DNA from: Bacilli bacterium
GTDB taxonomy: Bacteria > Bacillota_I > Bacilli_A > RF39 > UBA660
Reading direction: 5' to 3'
Length of the DNA stretch: 59,190 nt
Assembly (NCBI GenBank): GCA_017459965.1
Contig: JAFUBW010000014.1
Span: 139,984-199,173 of the forward strand
A program made the position numbers and the translations under genes. Of this stretch, positions 49,636 through 58,627 are shown piece after piece. The notes beneath the pieces are model-generated. The model searched no databases. It saw nothing but the letters and a program-made list of their open reading frames with translations, and was not told the DNA's origin. Position 1 is the stretch's first letter, and each line of letters begins with the position of its first letter.

Positions 49636-51300
49636 ATGAATTTAGAGTTATTAAAAAAATTAAATGATATAATTATTGAATATCAAAAACACAGTAATAA
49701 AATATTACTAGATGATATGGACTTAGAAATATTATTTAATAATATTGATTATACTGAAAAAGATATAATAAAAGAAAAATATATTTTTAATAAAAAAGAG
49801 GATATTTTTGATATATTAAATGAACTATTTAGCAATAACAATAACGAGGTATATAATATCGAATACATAAAAAAATATTTAAATAATGATAATACTTATA
49901 ATGTTGTATTAAAGTACTTAATTGAAAATAATTACAAATTATATGATGACTCCATATCGTCTAATTCATCTATGGTTCAATTATATCTAAAGGATATTAA
50001 TAATTATCCTAGAATATCAAAAGAAGAACAAGACAAATTGTTAAATATAAATATTGAATACCTAAAAATAATAAATAACTGCAAAACAAATATTATTAAT
50101 AATTTTTATGGTTATATTAAAGAAAATGCCAAAAAAAATTCTATTGAAGAAAATGACTTTATTATTTTAGTTAAATACCAATTAAATGTATTAGTTTTAC
50201 TATTAAATGGAAATAAATTTATACCTGATGAAAGTAAAATTAAAAAATTGCTTGATGATAAACTTACTTCATTTATAAATAAAAATAAATATTTTTTTAA
50301 AAAACTTTCAAATAGGGCAGATAAAAATAATACTATAACTTATATTGATAAAAAAATATCTGAAAAAGAATTAAAAAAACAATATGAAATTATGATAAAT
50401 ACTCAAAAAGAAAGAATAAAAGTGGTTAATTATATAGTTGAACATAATTTGCGAATAGTAATTTCAATAGCAAGATTTTATACAAATAAAGGATTATCAT
50501 TTGAAGATTTAATTCAAGAAGGAAACATGGGATTAATAAGATCATTAGATTCTTATAATGATAAATTAAGTTCTTTTTCAACCTATGCATATATTTGGAT
50601 TAGACAAAAAATTAGAAGAGCATTATCTTATTCTGATGCAATAAGATTACCAGTTCATTTTAAAGATAAATTAATTAAATATAATAAGTTTTATAATTCT
50701 TATATAAATGAGCATAATGACGATCCTACAGAAGAATATACATTAAAAAAACTAAATATTACAAAAGATGAATTATATAGTATAAAGTATTACTTAATGA
50801 GTACGGTAAGTTTAAATGACCCAGTAGGTGAAGGTGAACATGGTATTCAGAGTGAAGTCGGGGATTTTGTTGAAGATAAAAACAATAATATTGAAAATGA
50901 AGTTATACAAAAATCATTAAAAATAGATTTAATTGATGTTTTGGGACATTTATCTGATATTCAAAAAGCAGTCATATTACTTAGATTCGGTATTATTCCT
51001 GATAAACCATTAGTCGTTAATCATAATAAAATTGTTTTAGTAATAACAAATAATGAAATAAAAAACGATGAACTTAATAAATTTTTAATAAATAATAATT
51101 ATCTTGATATATATAAATTAATAAAAGAAAATAAGAAAATTTTAAAATATGTTCAAACAACTGGGGAATCAATGACATTAGAACAAATTGGTGATTATTT
51201 TGAGGTTTCTAGAGAACGAATAAGACAAATAGAAGAAAATGCTTTAAGAAAATTACAAAATTCAAAATATGTAAAAAAATTAAATTACTTAGATTACTAA
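49636..51300 (+). CDS. Sigma-70 family factor with an insertion in region 4
   Basis: This 554-residue protein is an RpoD-type sigma factor. Its N-terminus is a unique helical domain (about 1-110, no region 1.1 signature). Region 1.2 is SMVQLYLKDINNYPRISKEEQ near 115. Region 2 is clear (IVEHNLRIVISIARFYTNKGLSFEDLIQEGNMGLIRSLDSYND, SSFSTYAYIWIRQKIRRAL); the 2.4 part and following IRLPVHFKDKL differ from housekeeping RpoD. Region 3 follows. Region 4 is split: LLRFGI near 450 is separated by about 57 extra residues from MTLEQIGDYFEVSRERIRQIEENALRKL. The AGGGGG site is good. It could be the main sigma factor of this lineage or a group-2 factor. Confidence 0.88.
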   Translation: MNLELLKKLNDIIIEYQKHSNKILLDDMDLEILFNNIDYTEKDIIKEKYIFNKKEDIFDILNELFSNNNNEVYNIEYIKKYLNNDNTYNVVLKYLIENNYKLYDDSISSNSSMVQLYLKDINNYPRISKEEQDKLLNINIEYLKIINNCKTNIINNFYGYIKENAKKNSIEENDFIILVKYQLNVLVLLLNGNKFIPDESKIKKLLDDKLTSFINKNKYFFKKLSNRADKNNTITYIDKKISEKELKKQYEIMINTQKERIKVVNYIVEHNLRIVISIARFYTNKGLSFEDLIQEGNMGLIRSLDSYNDKLSSFSTYAYIWIRQKIRRALSYSDAIRLPVHFKDKLIKYNKFYNSYINEHNDDPTEEYTLKKLNITKDELYSIKYYLMSTVSLNDPVGEGEHGIQSEVGDFVEDKNNNIENEVIQKSLKIDLIDVLGHLSDIQKAVILLRFGIIPDKPLVVNHNKIVLVITNNEIKNDELNKFLINNNYLDIYKLIKENKKILKYVQTTGESMTLEQIGDYFEVSRERIRQIEENALRKLQNSKYVKKLNYLDY

Positions 51301-51321
51301 TTTATATTGGTAATCTTTTTT
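51291..51321 (+). terminator. Terminator of the sigma factor gene
   Basis: AGATTAC pairs with GTAATCT (51291-51297 with 51310-51316), followed by T residues. Confidence 0.82.
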
Positions 51322-51334
51322 CTTTACTTTACAC

Positions 51335-51363
51335 TTGACACTTTACTTGTAAAATGATATCAT
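51335..51363 (+). promoter_or_regulatory. Promoter of the HTH regulator with flanking repeats
   Basis: TTGACA (51335-51340), 17 bases, TATCAT (51358-51363). CTTTACTT occurs at 51322-51329 and again at 51341-51348, flanking the -35 box at a 19-base interval; this may be an operator. Confidence 0.7.
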
Positions 51364-51389
51364 ATATATATAGAGTAGGAGAGTGAAGT

Positions 51390-52154
51390 ATGACAAAGTT
51401 AAATGACATTTTAAGTGAAATAGGAATTTCAAAAGTAAAACTTGCTAAATATTTAGGAGTATCTAGACAAATGGTTTATAATTATCTAGACATGGATGAT
51501 GTTAATTTATGGCCACTTGAGAAAAAAATGAAATTATTTAATTTATTGCAAGTAAAATCTGCTGAGGAAATAAATAATATAACTATAACAAGTGATTTTA
51601 TTAAACATGCAAATAGTTTAATTAATGATAATAATTCAATTATTGTAGAGAAGGGGAATATATCTTTTGATGGTCTTTCAAAAGAAGATCAATCACTATT
51701 AAATGATATTGTATTCTTACTTAAAGAAGATTTAGAAGATGATCAAACCCCTGCTACATCAACAATTTGCAAATATTTATATTATTTCTTACAAGCAATT
51801 GAAAATACACCAGAAATTAAATATATGCTTGGTTATGTAGCAAAGACAACAGGTTTCATAGATCCTAATGAATTTGCATTTGAAGAAGATGATCAATTTG
51901 CATTTGAATCAATACTATACTCAGCTATGGTATTATATAATAATGGTGGTGCTTCTAAAAGTAAGTTAATTGAATCTCATAAGAAATTTGTTCAAGATAT
52001 TGAAGCTAAATACGAAGAAAGATTATCTAGAACTCAAGAATTAAATTCAGCTAAAGTTCAAGCTTTAAAAGAACTTGGATACACTGAAATAAAAGAAGAA
52101 AATGCTACAGAAGTTCTTGAAAAAATGGCAGAAATTCAATCTAGAAAAATATAG
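51390..52154 (+). CDS. HTH (XRE-like) regulator with a long helical C-terminal part
   Basis: This 254-residue protein has an N-terminal helix-turn-helix (about 5-45, LSEIGISKVKLAKYLGVSRQMVYNYLDM). A middle domain from about 85 to 165 is helical (SKEDQSLLNDIVFLLKEDLEDD, STICKYLYYFLQAIENTPEIKYML). The C-terminal part has charged helices (LIESHKKFVQDIEAKYEERLSRTQELNSAKV) likely to form a coiled coil. I do not know the family beyond the HTH. The strong promoter with repeats is consistent with self-regulation. It stands alone after the sigma factor operon. Confidence 0.78.
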   Translation: MTKLNDILSEIGISKVKLAKYLGVSRQMVYNYLDMDDVNLWPLEKKMKLFNLLQVKSAEEINNITITSDFIKHANSLINDNNSIIVEKGNISFDGLSKEDQSLLNDIVFLLKEDLEDDQTPATSTICKYLYYFLQAIENTPEIKYMLGYVAKTTGFIDPNEFAFEEDDQFAFESILYSAMVLYNNGGASKSKLIESHKKFVQDIEAKYEERLSRTQELNSAKVQALKELGYTEIKEENATEVLEKMAEIQSRKI

Positions 52155-52200
52155 TATTAATTTCGTATAATGATTATTATGTAAACTATTATAAATTATA

Positions 52201-52234
52201 AAAACTACATTCTATATAAGTATGTAGTTTTTTT
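52201..52234. terminator. Bidirectional terminator between convergent genes
   Basis: AAAACTACAT pairs with ATGTAGTTTT, with T runs on both strands. Confidence 0.88.
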
Positions 52235-52682
52235 ATGCAGATAATAGATCTTCTATTACTTCTCCTTCTTTATTTCTTCTAAGTAGTTTTAATATTAATG
52301 GTTTATCTTTTGATTTATTATTAATTTTTTCAATTTTATCACTATTAATTTTTTTAATATTACCAATACTACCAATATATGTATTTTTATCAGTAAATGA
52401 TTCTATAACGAATATAGGTGTTTCTGATCCATCTTTGTGTTTTTCTATAGTTTCATAAGATTTAACATTTGAATACTTAATATAAGAGTATCTTAATCTA
52501 TTTTTTTCTAAAGAGTATACTTCTTTAATTAAATATATATTTCCTTTTTTTATAATTATATTTGCTTTCCCACTTAAAGATTGAGAGTCGTGTATCAATA
52601 TTTCTTTGTTTTCGATATGATATTTCTTATTATCTTTAGTAGTAATGTCTAAATAATTGTCAAATAATTTATTAATATCCAT
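52233..52682 (-). CDS. Hypothetical protein (149 residues)
   Basis: I do not recognise this protein. From the ATG at 52682 (AAAGGAG ahead) it reads MDINKLFDNYLDITTKDNKK, then an apparently beta-rich core (KANIIIKKGNIYLIKEVYSLEKNRLRYSYIKYSN, TPIFVIESFTDKNTYIGSIGNIKK) and a basic helical end (PLILKLLRRNKEGEVIEDLLSA). There is no signal peptide or membrane helix. Its own perfect promoter suggests strong expression. The central part looks like a small beta-sandwich, but I cannot name a family. Confidence 0.68.
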   Translation of the reverse strand: MDINKLFDNYLDITTKDNKKYHIENKEILIHDSQSLSGKANIIIKKGNIYLIKEVYSLEKNRLRYSYIKYSNVKSYETIEKHKDGSETPIFVIESFTDKNTYIGSIGNIKKINSDKIEKINNKSKDKPLILKLLRRNKEGEVIEDLLSA

Positions 52683-52714
52683 ATATATCTCTCCTTTCTT
52701 TAACACAAATGAGA

Positions 52715-52743
52715 TTATTATATACTTTATTTATGTTTTTGTC
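52715..52743 (-). promoter_or_regulatory. Consensus promoter of the 149-residue gene
   Basis: On the minus strand TTGACA (52738-52743), 17 bases, TATAAT (52715-52720): a perfect match in both boxes and spacing. Confidence 0.9.
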
Positions 52744-52761
52744 AAGAAAAATATAGACTCC

Positions 52762-54396
52762 TTAGTCTATATTTATTAGTGAATTAACATCATTTATAAG
52801 TATATTTATTTTATCTATTGCATTTTCTTTTTCTTCATCACATGCACCTACATATACTTTTATTTTAGGTTCCGTTCCAGAAGGTCTTATTATTATATAA
52901 GAATCATTTTTAAATATATATTTTAATGCATTAGTTTTTAGTCCCCCACTCTTCTTTGTATAATCAATAATTGTATAATTATTATTTTTAAATTTAAATT
53001 CATTATTTCTAAACTTATTCATTAGATTATTTATTATATCCTTATAATTAACATTTTTAGAAACAAAACTAAGTGTTTCTTTAAAATTATAACCAAATTC
53101 ACTATATATTCTATTTATATAATCCTCAAGTGTTATATGATTATTTTTACAATAACATAATATTTCTAAAATACATATCATAGAGGAAAAACCATTTTTA
53201 TCATTAACATCTATATTAAACATATATCCAAGACTTTCTTCATAACCAAATATATAATTTTTATCTTTTAATGTGTTTTTCATACTTGCAATGTTCTTAC
53301 ATCCTGTTAACACTTCATATATATCTATATTTTTGCTTTTAGCTATTTTATCAATTAATGGAGAAGTTACAATACTTCTTATCATGTATGAATTATCTTT
53401 AATGTCAGTATTATTAACTATATAATAAGAAAATAAAGCTCCTAAAAAATCACCATTAATAAGTTTATATTCATTATTATTATTTTTATACATTACCCCT
53501 ATTCTATCTGCATCTGGATCTGTCATTAAAATAATATCAGAATTATTTTCTTTAGCATTTTCAATTGATAATTTATAATTGTCTATATATTCAGGATTAG
53601 GTTCAGGTGCTGTTTTAAAATCACCATCATAAGTACATTGTTCTTTTACTATATTATAATTAAATCCTAAATCATTAAATATCTCTTTAGCAGTCTTTAA
53701 ACCTACTCCATGAAGTGATGAATATGTTATATTTATATCTTTACTATATTTTTTAATTAATTCGTTATCAATAATTACTTTTTTATTTTCATTTACGAAA
53801 GAAATATGTTCATTATCATCTACATAATTAAATAATTCATTATTTAAAGGTGCTGTTTTAATTAATTTTAATGAATTAATATTATTTATCTCATTTATTA
53901 TTAATTCGTCTTCTGGAGCCACTATTTGACCTCCTAAAGCATTATATACTTTATATCCATTATATTCTTTAGAATTATGTGATGAAGTTATTACTATACC
54001 TGCTTGAGTATTTAAGTATTTAACACTATAAGAAAGTTCTGGAGTTGATGTTACTTCCTTAAATAAATATGTTTTAATACCATAATAATTAAGTATTAAT
54101 GCGGTTTCTAATGCAAAATCTTTAGAATTATTCCTAGTATCATATGCAATTACTACAGACGGATTATCATATTTTTTATTTAAATAATTTGAAAGACCAA
54201 CTGTTACTTTACCAATAGTATATTTATTGATCTTATTTGATCCAAGACCCATTTTACCTCTTATACCTGCTGTTCCAAAAGATAAATTTTCATAAAATGA
54301 TTCTTCTATTTCTTCTTTACTCATATTTTTAAGTATTTTTTTATCTTCATTGTCTATATATTCATTATTTAACCATTCGTAATATCTTTCTATCAT
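52762..54396 (-). CDS. pgcA: Phospho-sugar mutase (phosphoglucomutase type)
   Basis: This enzyme of the alpha-phosphohexomutase family interconverts glucose-1-P and glucose-6-P (and possibly mannose or pentose phosphates). The 544-residue protein has the catalytic serine loop GIVITSSHNSKEYNGYKVY near residue 135, the metal loop DPDADRIG near 290, the sugar loop GYEESLGYM near 380, and the phosphate loop RPSGTEPKIKVY near 510. The start overlaps the xerD stop by 4 bp (ATGA), so both are translated from one mRNA. It is likely PgcA, feeding UDP-glucose and wall sugar synthesis. Confidence 0.93.
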   Translation of the reverse strand: MIERYYEWLNNEYIDNEDKKILKNMSKEEIEESFYENLSFGTAGIRGKMGLGSNKINKYTIGKVTVGLSNYLNKKYDNPSVVIAYDTRNNSKDFALETALILNYYGIKTYLFKEVTSTPELSYSVKYLNTQAGIVITSSHNSKEYNGYKVYNALGGQIVAPEDELIINEINNINSLKLIKTAPLNNELFNYVDDNEHISFVNENKKVIIDNELIKKYSKDINITYSSLHGVGLKTAKEIFNDLGFNYNIVKEQCTYDGDFKTAPEPNPEYIDNYKLSIENAKENNSDIILMTDPDADRIGVMYKNNNNEYKLINGDFLGALFSYYIVNNTDIKDNSYMIRSIVTSPLIDKIAKSKNIDIYEVLTGCKNIASMKNTLKDKNYIFGYEESLGYMFNIDVNDKNGFSSMICILEILCYCKNNHITLEDYINRIYSEFGYNFKETLSFVSKNVNYKDIINNLMNKFRNNEFKFKNNNYTIIDYTKKSGGLKTNALKYIFKNDSYIIIRPSGTEPKIKVYVGACDEEKENAIDKINILINDVNSLINID

Positions 54397-55286
54397 AATT
54401 TACTTCCTTTCTTACTTCTTGGATGGGCTTCATCATAGTTTTCTTTTACATAATTATTTGATACATGTGTATATATTTGTGTAGTTTTAATATTTTCATG
54501 TCCAAGCATTGTTTGTACACTTCTAAGATCCGCTCCATGATCTATCAAATGTGTTGCAAATGAATGCCTTATTGTATGCGGTGACAAATCTTTATTAACT
54601 CCTTTTTCTAATGCAATTGTTTTAAGTATTTTAGTAAACCCTTGTCTAGATAATTTATTTCCTCTTGAATTTAAAAATAATATATTAGTCATCTTATTTT
54701 TAGTAAGAGTATTTCTATATACATATATATAATCATATAAGGCAGTATATGCTGAATCTGTAAGAGGTACTATTCTTTCTTTACTTCCTTTACCAAAACA
54801 TCTTACTATATAATTATCTAAATCTATATTATTTACCTCTAAAGAAAGAAGTTCAGATACTCTAAGACCAGATGAATACATAAGTTCAAGCATAGCTTTA
54901 TTTCTATAATCATATGCATTATTTAAATTAATATCAAGTAACTTATTTATATCTTCTTCCGATAGTACATGAGGTACTGTTTTACTCATTTTAAGACCTA
55001 CTATATTTTCAGTTGGATTAATAGTTATTTTATTTTTCTTTTCCATAAATTTATAATAATTTTTAATCGATACTATATGTCTATTAACTGTTCTAGGATT
55101 ATTTTTTTTGGATAAATATTCAATGTATTTTATTATATCGTTTCTTGTGATACTTTTATAATCTTTATTTATATATTTAAAAAAATCTATTAAATCTCTA
55201 TAATAACCATCAGCTGTATTTTTACTTAATTGTCTTTCTAAATTAATATAATTCATATAATCTTCAATCATCTTATCTATATTCAT
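54393..55286 (-). CDS. xerD: Tyrosine recombinase XerD
   Basis: XerD resolves chromosome dimers at dif together with XerC. The 297-residue protein has an N-terminal SAM-like core-binding domain (about 5-90) and a catalytic domain with the residue set R (SSGLRVSELLSLE), K (GKGSKERIVPL), H-x-x-R (LSPHTIRHSFATHL), H (MLGHENIKTTQIYTHV) and the Tyr nucleophile in that last segment. Length and motifs are standard. Genomic pairing with a sugar mutase gene mirrors xerD-drm in B. subtilis, which favours XerD over XerC. No dif site was identified in the window. Confidence 0.9.
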   Translation of the reverse strand: MNIDKMIEDYMNYINLERQLSKNTADGYYRDLIDFFKYINKDYKSITRNDIIKYIEYLSKKNNPRTVNRHIVSIKNYYKFMEKKNKITINPTENIVGLKMSKTVPHVLSEEDINKLLDINLNNAYDYRNKAMLELMYSSGLRVSELLSLEVNNIDLDNYIVRCFGKGSKERIVPLTDSAYTALYDYIYVYRNTLTKNKMTNILFLNSRGNKLSRQGFTKILKTIALEKGVNKDLSPHTIRHSFATHLIDHGADLRSVQTMLGHENIKTTQIYTHVSNNYVKENYDEAHPRSKKGSKL

Positions 55287-55309
55287 AGTATCACCACTTT
55301 AATTATATC

Positions 55310-55339
55310 AAAAAATAAGTAATAAATCATTACTTATTT
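55310..55339 (-). terminator. Terminator of ylmH
   Basis: On the minus strand AAATAAGTAAT pairs with ATTACTTATTT, followed by T residues; it overlaps the ylmH stop. Confidence 0.8.
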
Positions 55340-56027
55340 AATTAATATATTTATATATTTTAATAACATAGTTATCTTTTTTAGTATTTTTTTGTATTCC
55401 TATATATTTATATTTACCATATTTTCTAATCGAAAATATATCATTTTCTTTTAATATATATGAGTTACTTTTAACTATTTCGTAGTTTACTATTATTTCA
55501 TTGTTTTTAATTTTATTTAATATATCTTTTCTATTTATATTAGTTATTCTACTGACAATTGTATCAATTCTTTCTGAGGATGAAACAAAAGTTATTTCCT
55601 CATATTTTCTTTTATATTCTTTTAAGTAATCTATATCAATTTTTTCTAAGGATATATGTTTATTTGAAACCATATTAAATCTATTAATAAAATCATTTTC
55701 TATATTAGAAAAAATATATATAAAATATCTATTATTATCTATTATTATTTCTCCAAACAAAGATTCATCTATACCTAGTGAATAAATTGATCCCATTATT
55801 TCTTGATGTCTTAATTTTTCATAAGATTTTATTTCAAAAAGAGATATTTCAGGTCTTGTTTTAGTATAAAATATTACTTTTTCTGATTCATCAAATGGTT
55901 TAAAAATATTATAATTTATTTTTAGTTTACTCTTTATTAAATTTTGATATTTAATATCAAGAAAATTAGTATATAATCCATCATATAATCTATCAATATT
56001 CTTTTTTATAAAATACATATCATTCAT
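55338..56027 (-). CDS. ylmH: YlmH-like S4-domain RNA-binding protein
   Basis: This 229-residue protein matches YlmH. The N-terminal half includes the family-type run HQEIMGSIYSLGIDESLFGEIIIDNNRYFIYI, and the C-terminal S4 RNA-binding domain begins near residue 148 (SSSERIDTIVSRITNINRKDILNKIKNNEIIVNYEIVKSNSYILKENDIFSIRKYGKY). YlmH acts at 50S subunits in ribosome-associated quality control in B. subtilis. There ylmH lies with divIVA and ylmD-G; here it stands alone. An extended -10 lies upstream. Confidence 0.9.
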   Translation of the reverse strand: MNDMYFIKKNIDRLYDGLYTNFLDIKYQNLIKSKLKINYNIFKPFDESEKVIFYTKTRPEISLFEIKSYEKLRHQEIMGSIYSLGIDESLFGEIIIDNNRYFIYIFSNIENDFINRFNMVSNKHISLEKIDIDYLKEYKRKYEEITFVSSSERIDTIVSRITNINRKDILNKIKNNEIIVNYEIVKSNSYILKENDIFSIRKYGKYKYIGIQKNTKKDNYVIKIYKYIN

Positions 56028-56047
56028 ATAAAGCCTCTTTTTGTTAA

Positions 56048-56056
56048 ATTATAACA
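56048..56056 (-). promoter_or_regulatory. Extended -10 promoter of ylmH
   Basis: TGTTATAAT on the minus strand (56048-56056) lies 21 bases before the start codon. Confidence 0.6.
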
Positions 56057-56102
56057 CAATAATTAATTATTTTATAGTATAATTATATATAGGTGATGAA
56101 GT

Positions 56103-57326
56103 ATGAATAAACCTCTTGCGATAAAATTAAGACCAAAAAATATAGATGATATAATTGGCCAAGAACATTTAGTAGGAAAAGATTCTCCAATTAGAAACTT
56201 TGTTAATAATAATAGAATATTTTCTATGATTTTATATGGTATGCCTGGCATTGGGAAAACATCTATTGCATGTGCGATATGTGAATCAATAAATCAAAAA
56301 TATAGGATGTTAAATGCGACTATAAATAATAAAAAAGATATTGAAATTGTTATTGAAGAAGCTAAAATGTATGATGGAATTATTTTAATTATGGATGAAA
56401 TACATAGATTAAATAAAGATAAACAAGACATTTTACTTCCTCATCTTGAAAGCGGTCTTATTACTTTGATTGGTCTTACTACATCTAATCCATATCATAA
56501 AATTAATCCTGCCATTAGAAGTAGATGTCAAATATTTGAACTTAAACCTTTAACACTTGATGAAGTTAAAATTGGTATTAAGAAAGCATGTAAATGTGAA
56601 GATTTAAAAGGAATAAAAATAAAAGAAGATGTAATTGATTATATAGCAAAATTATCTTCTGGTGATCTTAGAAGTGCTTATAATTTACTTGAAATATGTT
56701 ACTTTTCTACAAATGATAAAAAAATAACAATGGATGTTGTTAAGAAAATAAATAATAAACCAGCCCTATTTGCTGATAAAGATGAAACTGGTCATTATGA
56801 TTTACTTTCTGCTTTTCAAAAATCTATTAGAGGATCTGATGTTAATGCAGCACTTCATTATTTGGCTAGACTTTTAGTTATTGAAGATTTAGATAGTATT
56901 TATAGAAGAATGAGTGTTATTGCTTATGAAGATATTGGACTTGCTAATCCTTCTATTGGTCCTAAAGTAGATGCAGCTATTAATGCATGTGAACGAGTTG
57001 GTCTTCCTGAAGCTAGAATACCTCTTGCAGCTATAGTGTGTGAAATGGCACTTTCACCTAAATCAAATAGTGCATATCAAGCATTAAATGAAGCAATTAA
57101 AGATATAGAATCAGGTAATAATTATCCTATCCCAGATGTAATTAGAATAGATACAACTACTTATAAATATCCTCATGATTATCCTGGTTCTTATGTTAAA
57201 CAACAATATATGCCTGATAATTTGATAGATAGAAAATATTATAAAGCAAAACATACATCTAAATATGAAAAATCTTTAGATGAAATATATCAAAAAATAG
57301 AAAAAATAAATAAAACAGAAGATTAA
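56103..57326 (+). CDS. rarA: Replication-associated recombination protein RarA
   Basis: RarA (MgsA) is an AAA+ ATPase that acts at stalled replication forks. The 407-residue protein has the start MNKPLAIKLRPKNIDDIIGQEHLVG, Walker A GMPGIGKTSIA near residue 45, Walker B LIMDEIHRLNKDKQD, sensor 1 (LIGLTTSNPYHKINPAIRSRCQIFEL), sensor 2 (SGDLRSAYNLLE) and the C-terminal tetramer domain (YDLLSAFQKSIRGSDVNAALHYLARL; YEDIGLANPS). Length is typical. It converges on tcdA, its usual neighbour in Bacilli. Confidence 0.96.
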   Translation: MNKPLAIKLRPKNIDDIIGQEHLVGKDSPIRNFVNNNRIFSMILYGMPGIGKTSIACAICESINQKYRMLNATINNKKDIEIVIEEAKMYDGIILIMDEIHRLNKDKQDILLPHLESGLITLIGLTTSNPYHKINPAIRSRCQIFELKPLTLDEVKIGIKKACKCEDLKGIKIKEDVIDYIAKLSSGDLRSAYNLLEICYFSTNDKKITMDVVKKINNKPALFADKDETGHYDLLSAFQKSIRGSDVNAALHYLARLLVIEDLDSIYRRMSVIAYEDIGLANPSIGPKVDAAINACERVGLPEARIPLAAIVCEMALSPKSNSAYQALNEAIKDIESGNNYPIPDVIRIDTTTYKYPHDYPGSYVKQQYMPDNLIDRKYYKAKHTSKYEKSLDEIYQKIEKINKTED

Positions 57327-57338
57327 TCTTCTGTTTTT
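57312..57338. terminator. Bidirectional terminator between rarA and tcdA
   Basis: AAAACAGAAGA pairs with TCTTCTGTTTT. The palindrome overlaps both stop codons. Confidence 0.88.
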
Positions 57339-58006
57339 ATAATATCTTTTATTATATAATCTGCGATTAATATACCTGCAGTATTTGGAACTACACTATA
57401 AGAACCAGGTGCCCTTGTATGTGTTTTTATTATTTCTTCCTTTGAAGATAACACAAATATATCATCAGTTATATTAAGTTTGTTAATTTCATGTCTTATT
57501 ACTTTAGCAAGTGGATCATAACTAGTCTTCTTTAAAGTAGTTATTTCTAATTTTTTAGGATCTAATTTATTACCTGTACCCATTGATGATATTATTTTAA
57601 TGTTTCTATCTAAACATTCTCTTATAAGCATTATCTTAGTTTGAACTGTATCACAGGCATCTACTAAATAATCTATATCATATTTAAATAATTCTTTTTT
57701 ATTTTCTTCATTTAAAAACATATTTAATGTAATAACATTACATTCTTTATTAATAGATAATATTCTTTCTTTAAATACTTCTACTTTTGATTTATTAATT
57801 GTAGTATCTAAAGCTATAATTTGCCTATTTTTATTAGTTATATCAACTACATCTTTATCTACAATTATAATATTATTTATACCATTTCTTACAAGTGTTT
57901 CAATTACATATCCACCAACACCACCAACACCTATAATAGCAATAGTTTTATTTTTAATTTTATTTATATTGTCTATTCCAATTACTCTTTCTAGTCTTTC
58001 AAACAT
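57323..58006 (-). CDS. tcdA: tRNA threonylcarbamoyladenosine dehydratase
   Basis: TcdA is an E1-like enzyme that converts t6A37 in tRNA to the cyclic ct6A form. The 227-residue protein has the nucleotide-binding fold IAIIGVGGVGGYVIETLVRNGI, the NRQIIAL segment, VDACDTVQTKIMLI, and SSMGTGNKLDPKKLEITTLKKTSYDPLAKVIR. A Cys near YSVVPNTAG is not seen, as usual for this family. ATG 58006 lies six bases after AGGTG; a GTG nine bases upstream is an alternative. It follows the gene at 58012 closely. B. subtilis yrvM (tcdA) is beside yrvN (rarA). Confidence 0.92.
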   Translation of the reverse strand: MFERLERVIGIDNINKIKNKTIAIIGVGGVGGYVIETLVRNGINNIIIVDKDVVDITNKNRQIIALDTTINKSKVEVFKERILSINKECNVITLNMFLNEENKKELFKYDIDYLVDACDTVQTKIMLIRECLDRNIKIISSMGTGNKLDPKKLEITTLKKTSYDPLAKVIRHEINKLNITDDIFVLSSKEEIIKTHTRAPGSYSVVPNTAGILIADYIIKDIIKTED

Positions 58007-58011
58007 ACTAC

Positions 58012-58587
58012 TCACCTATTTAATTTAAAAGAATATTCTTCTTTTAACGCTTTTTGATTATTATCAATTATGTTAAAATTATTATCTAAAATTTGATTTA
58101 AATATTCTTTATCTTCATCCTCATAATTTTCATACAATATTTTACTCATTTTATTTTTAATATATTTAATGGTATCATCGTCACATATAAATTGTGATAC
58201 ATTTAATAAATTAGATAGTATTAATATTACATCTTCATCACATTTAACAATTTCTTTCACAAGTGTCATATTATCTTTATATATCTCATTTTTTAAATCT
58301 TTTTCAAAATATAAAACTAAACAAGTTTTTAAAAAATTATCATTTCCATTTAATATAGATTTTTTATAATCATTATAGAGTCCAGAATCTACTAATTCTG
58401 CTTTAAACATTATTACATCTTCGTAACTTGAATGAAGTACTTCTCTAAATAAATAATCTAATATTTTCTTTCTATGCCATATTGACATATATGCTATTTC
58501 AAATATTAAATTATTATCAAATTTTTCTAAATTATCACATACTTTATCAAAATAATCATTATGAAAACAAATTTCTACTTTTTTCAT
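58012..58587 (-). CDS. Hypothetical helical protein upstream of tcdA
   Basis: I do not recognise this 191-residue protein. From the ATG at 58587 (GGGGGTA ahead) it begins KKVEICFHNDYFDKVCDNLEKFDNN and is nearly all helical, with repeated short helices (FEIAYMSIWHRKKILDYLF; VKEIVKCDEDVILILSNLLNV) that might be HEAT-like. It is acidic, with no signal peptide or membrane segments. It is followed within a few bases by tcdA and so is likely co-transcribed, but that gives no clear hint of function. Confidence 0.68.
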   Translation of the reverse strand: MKKVEICFHNDYFDKVCDNLEKFDNNLIFEIAYMSIWHRKKILDYLFREVLHSSYEDVIMFKAELVDSGLYNDYKKSILNGNDNFLKTCLVLYFEKDLKNEIYKDNMTLVKEIVKCDEDVILILSNLLNVSQFICDDDTIKYIKNKMSKILYENYEDEDKEYLNQILDNNFNIIDNNQKALKEEYSFKLNR

Positions 58588-58627
58588 ATATACCCCCAAA
58601 AGTTTTAAATATTATATCATTTTTTAT

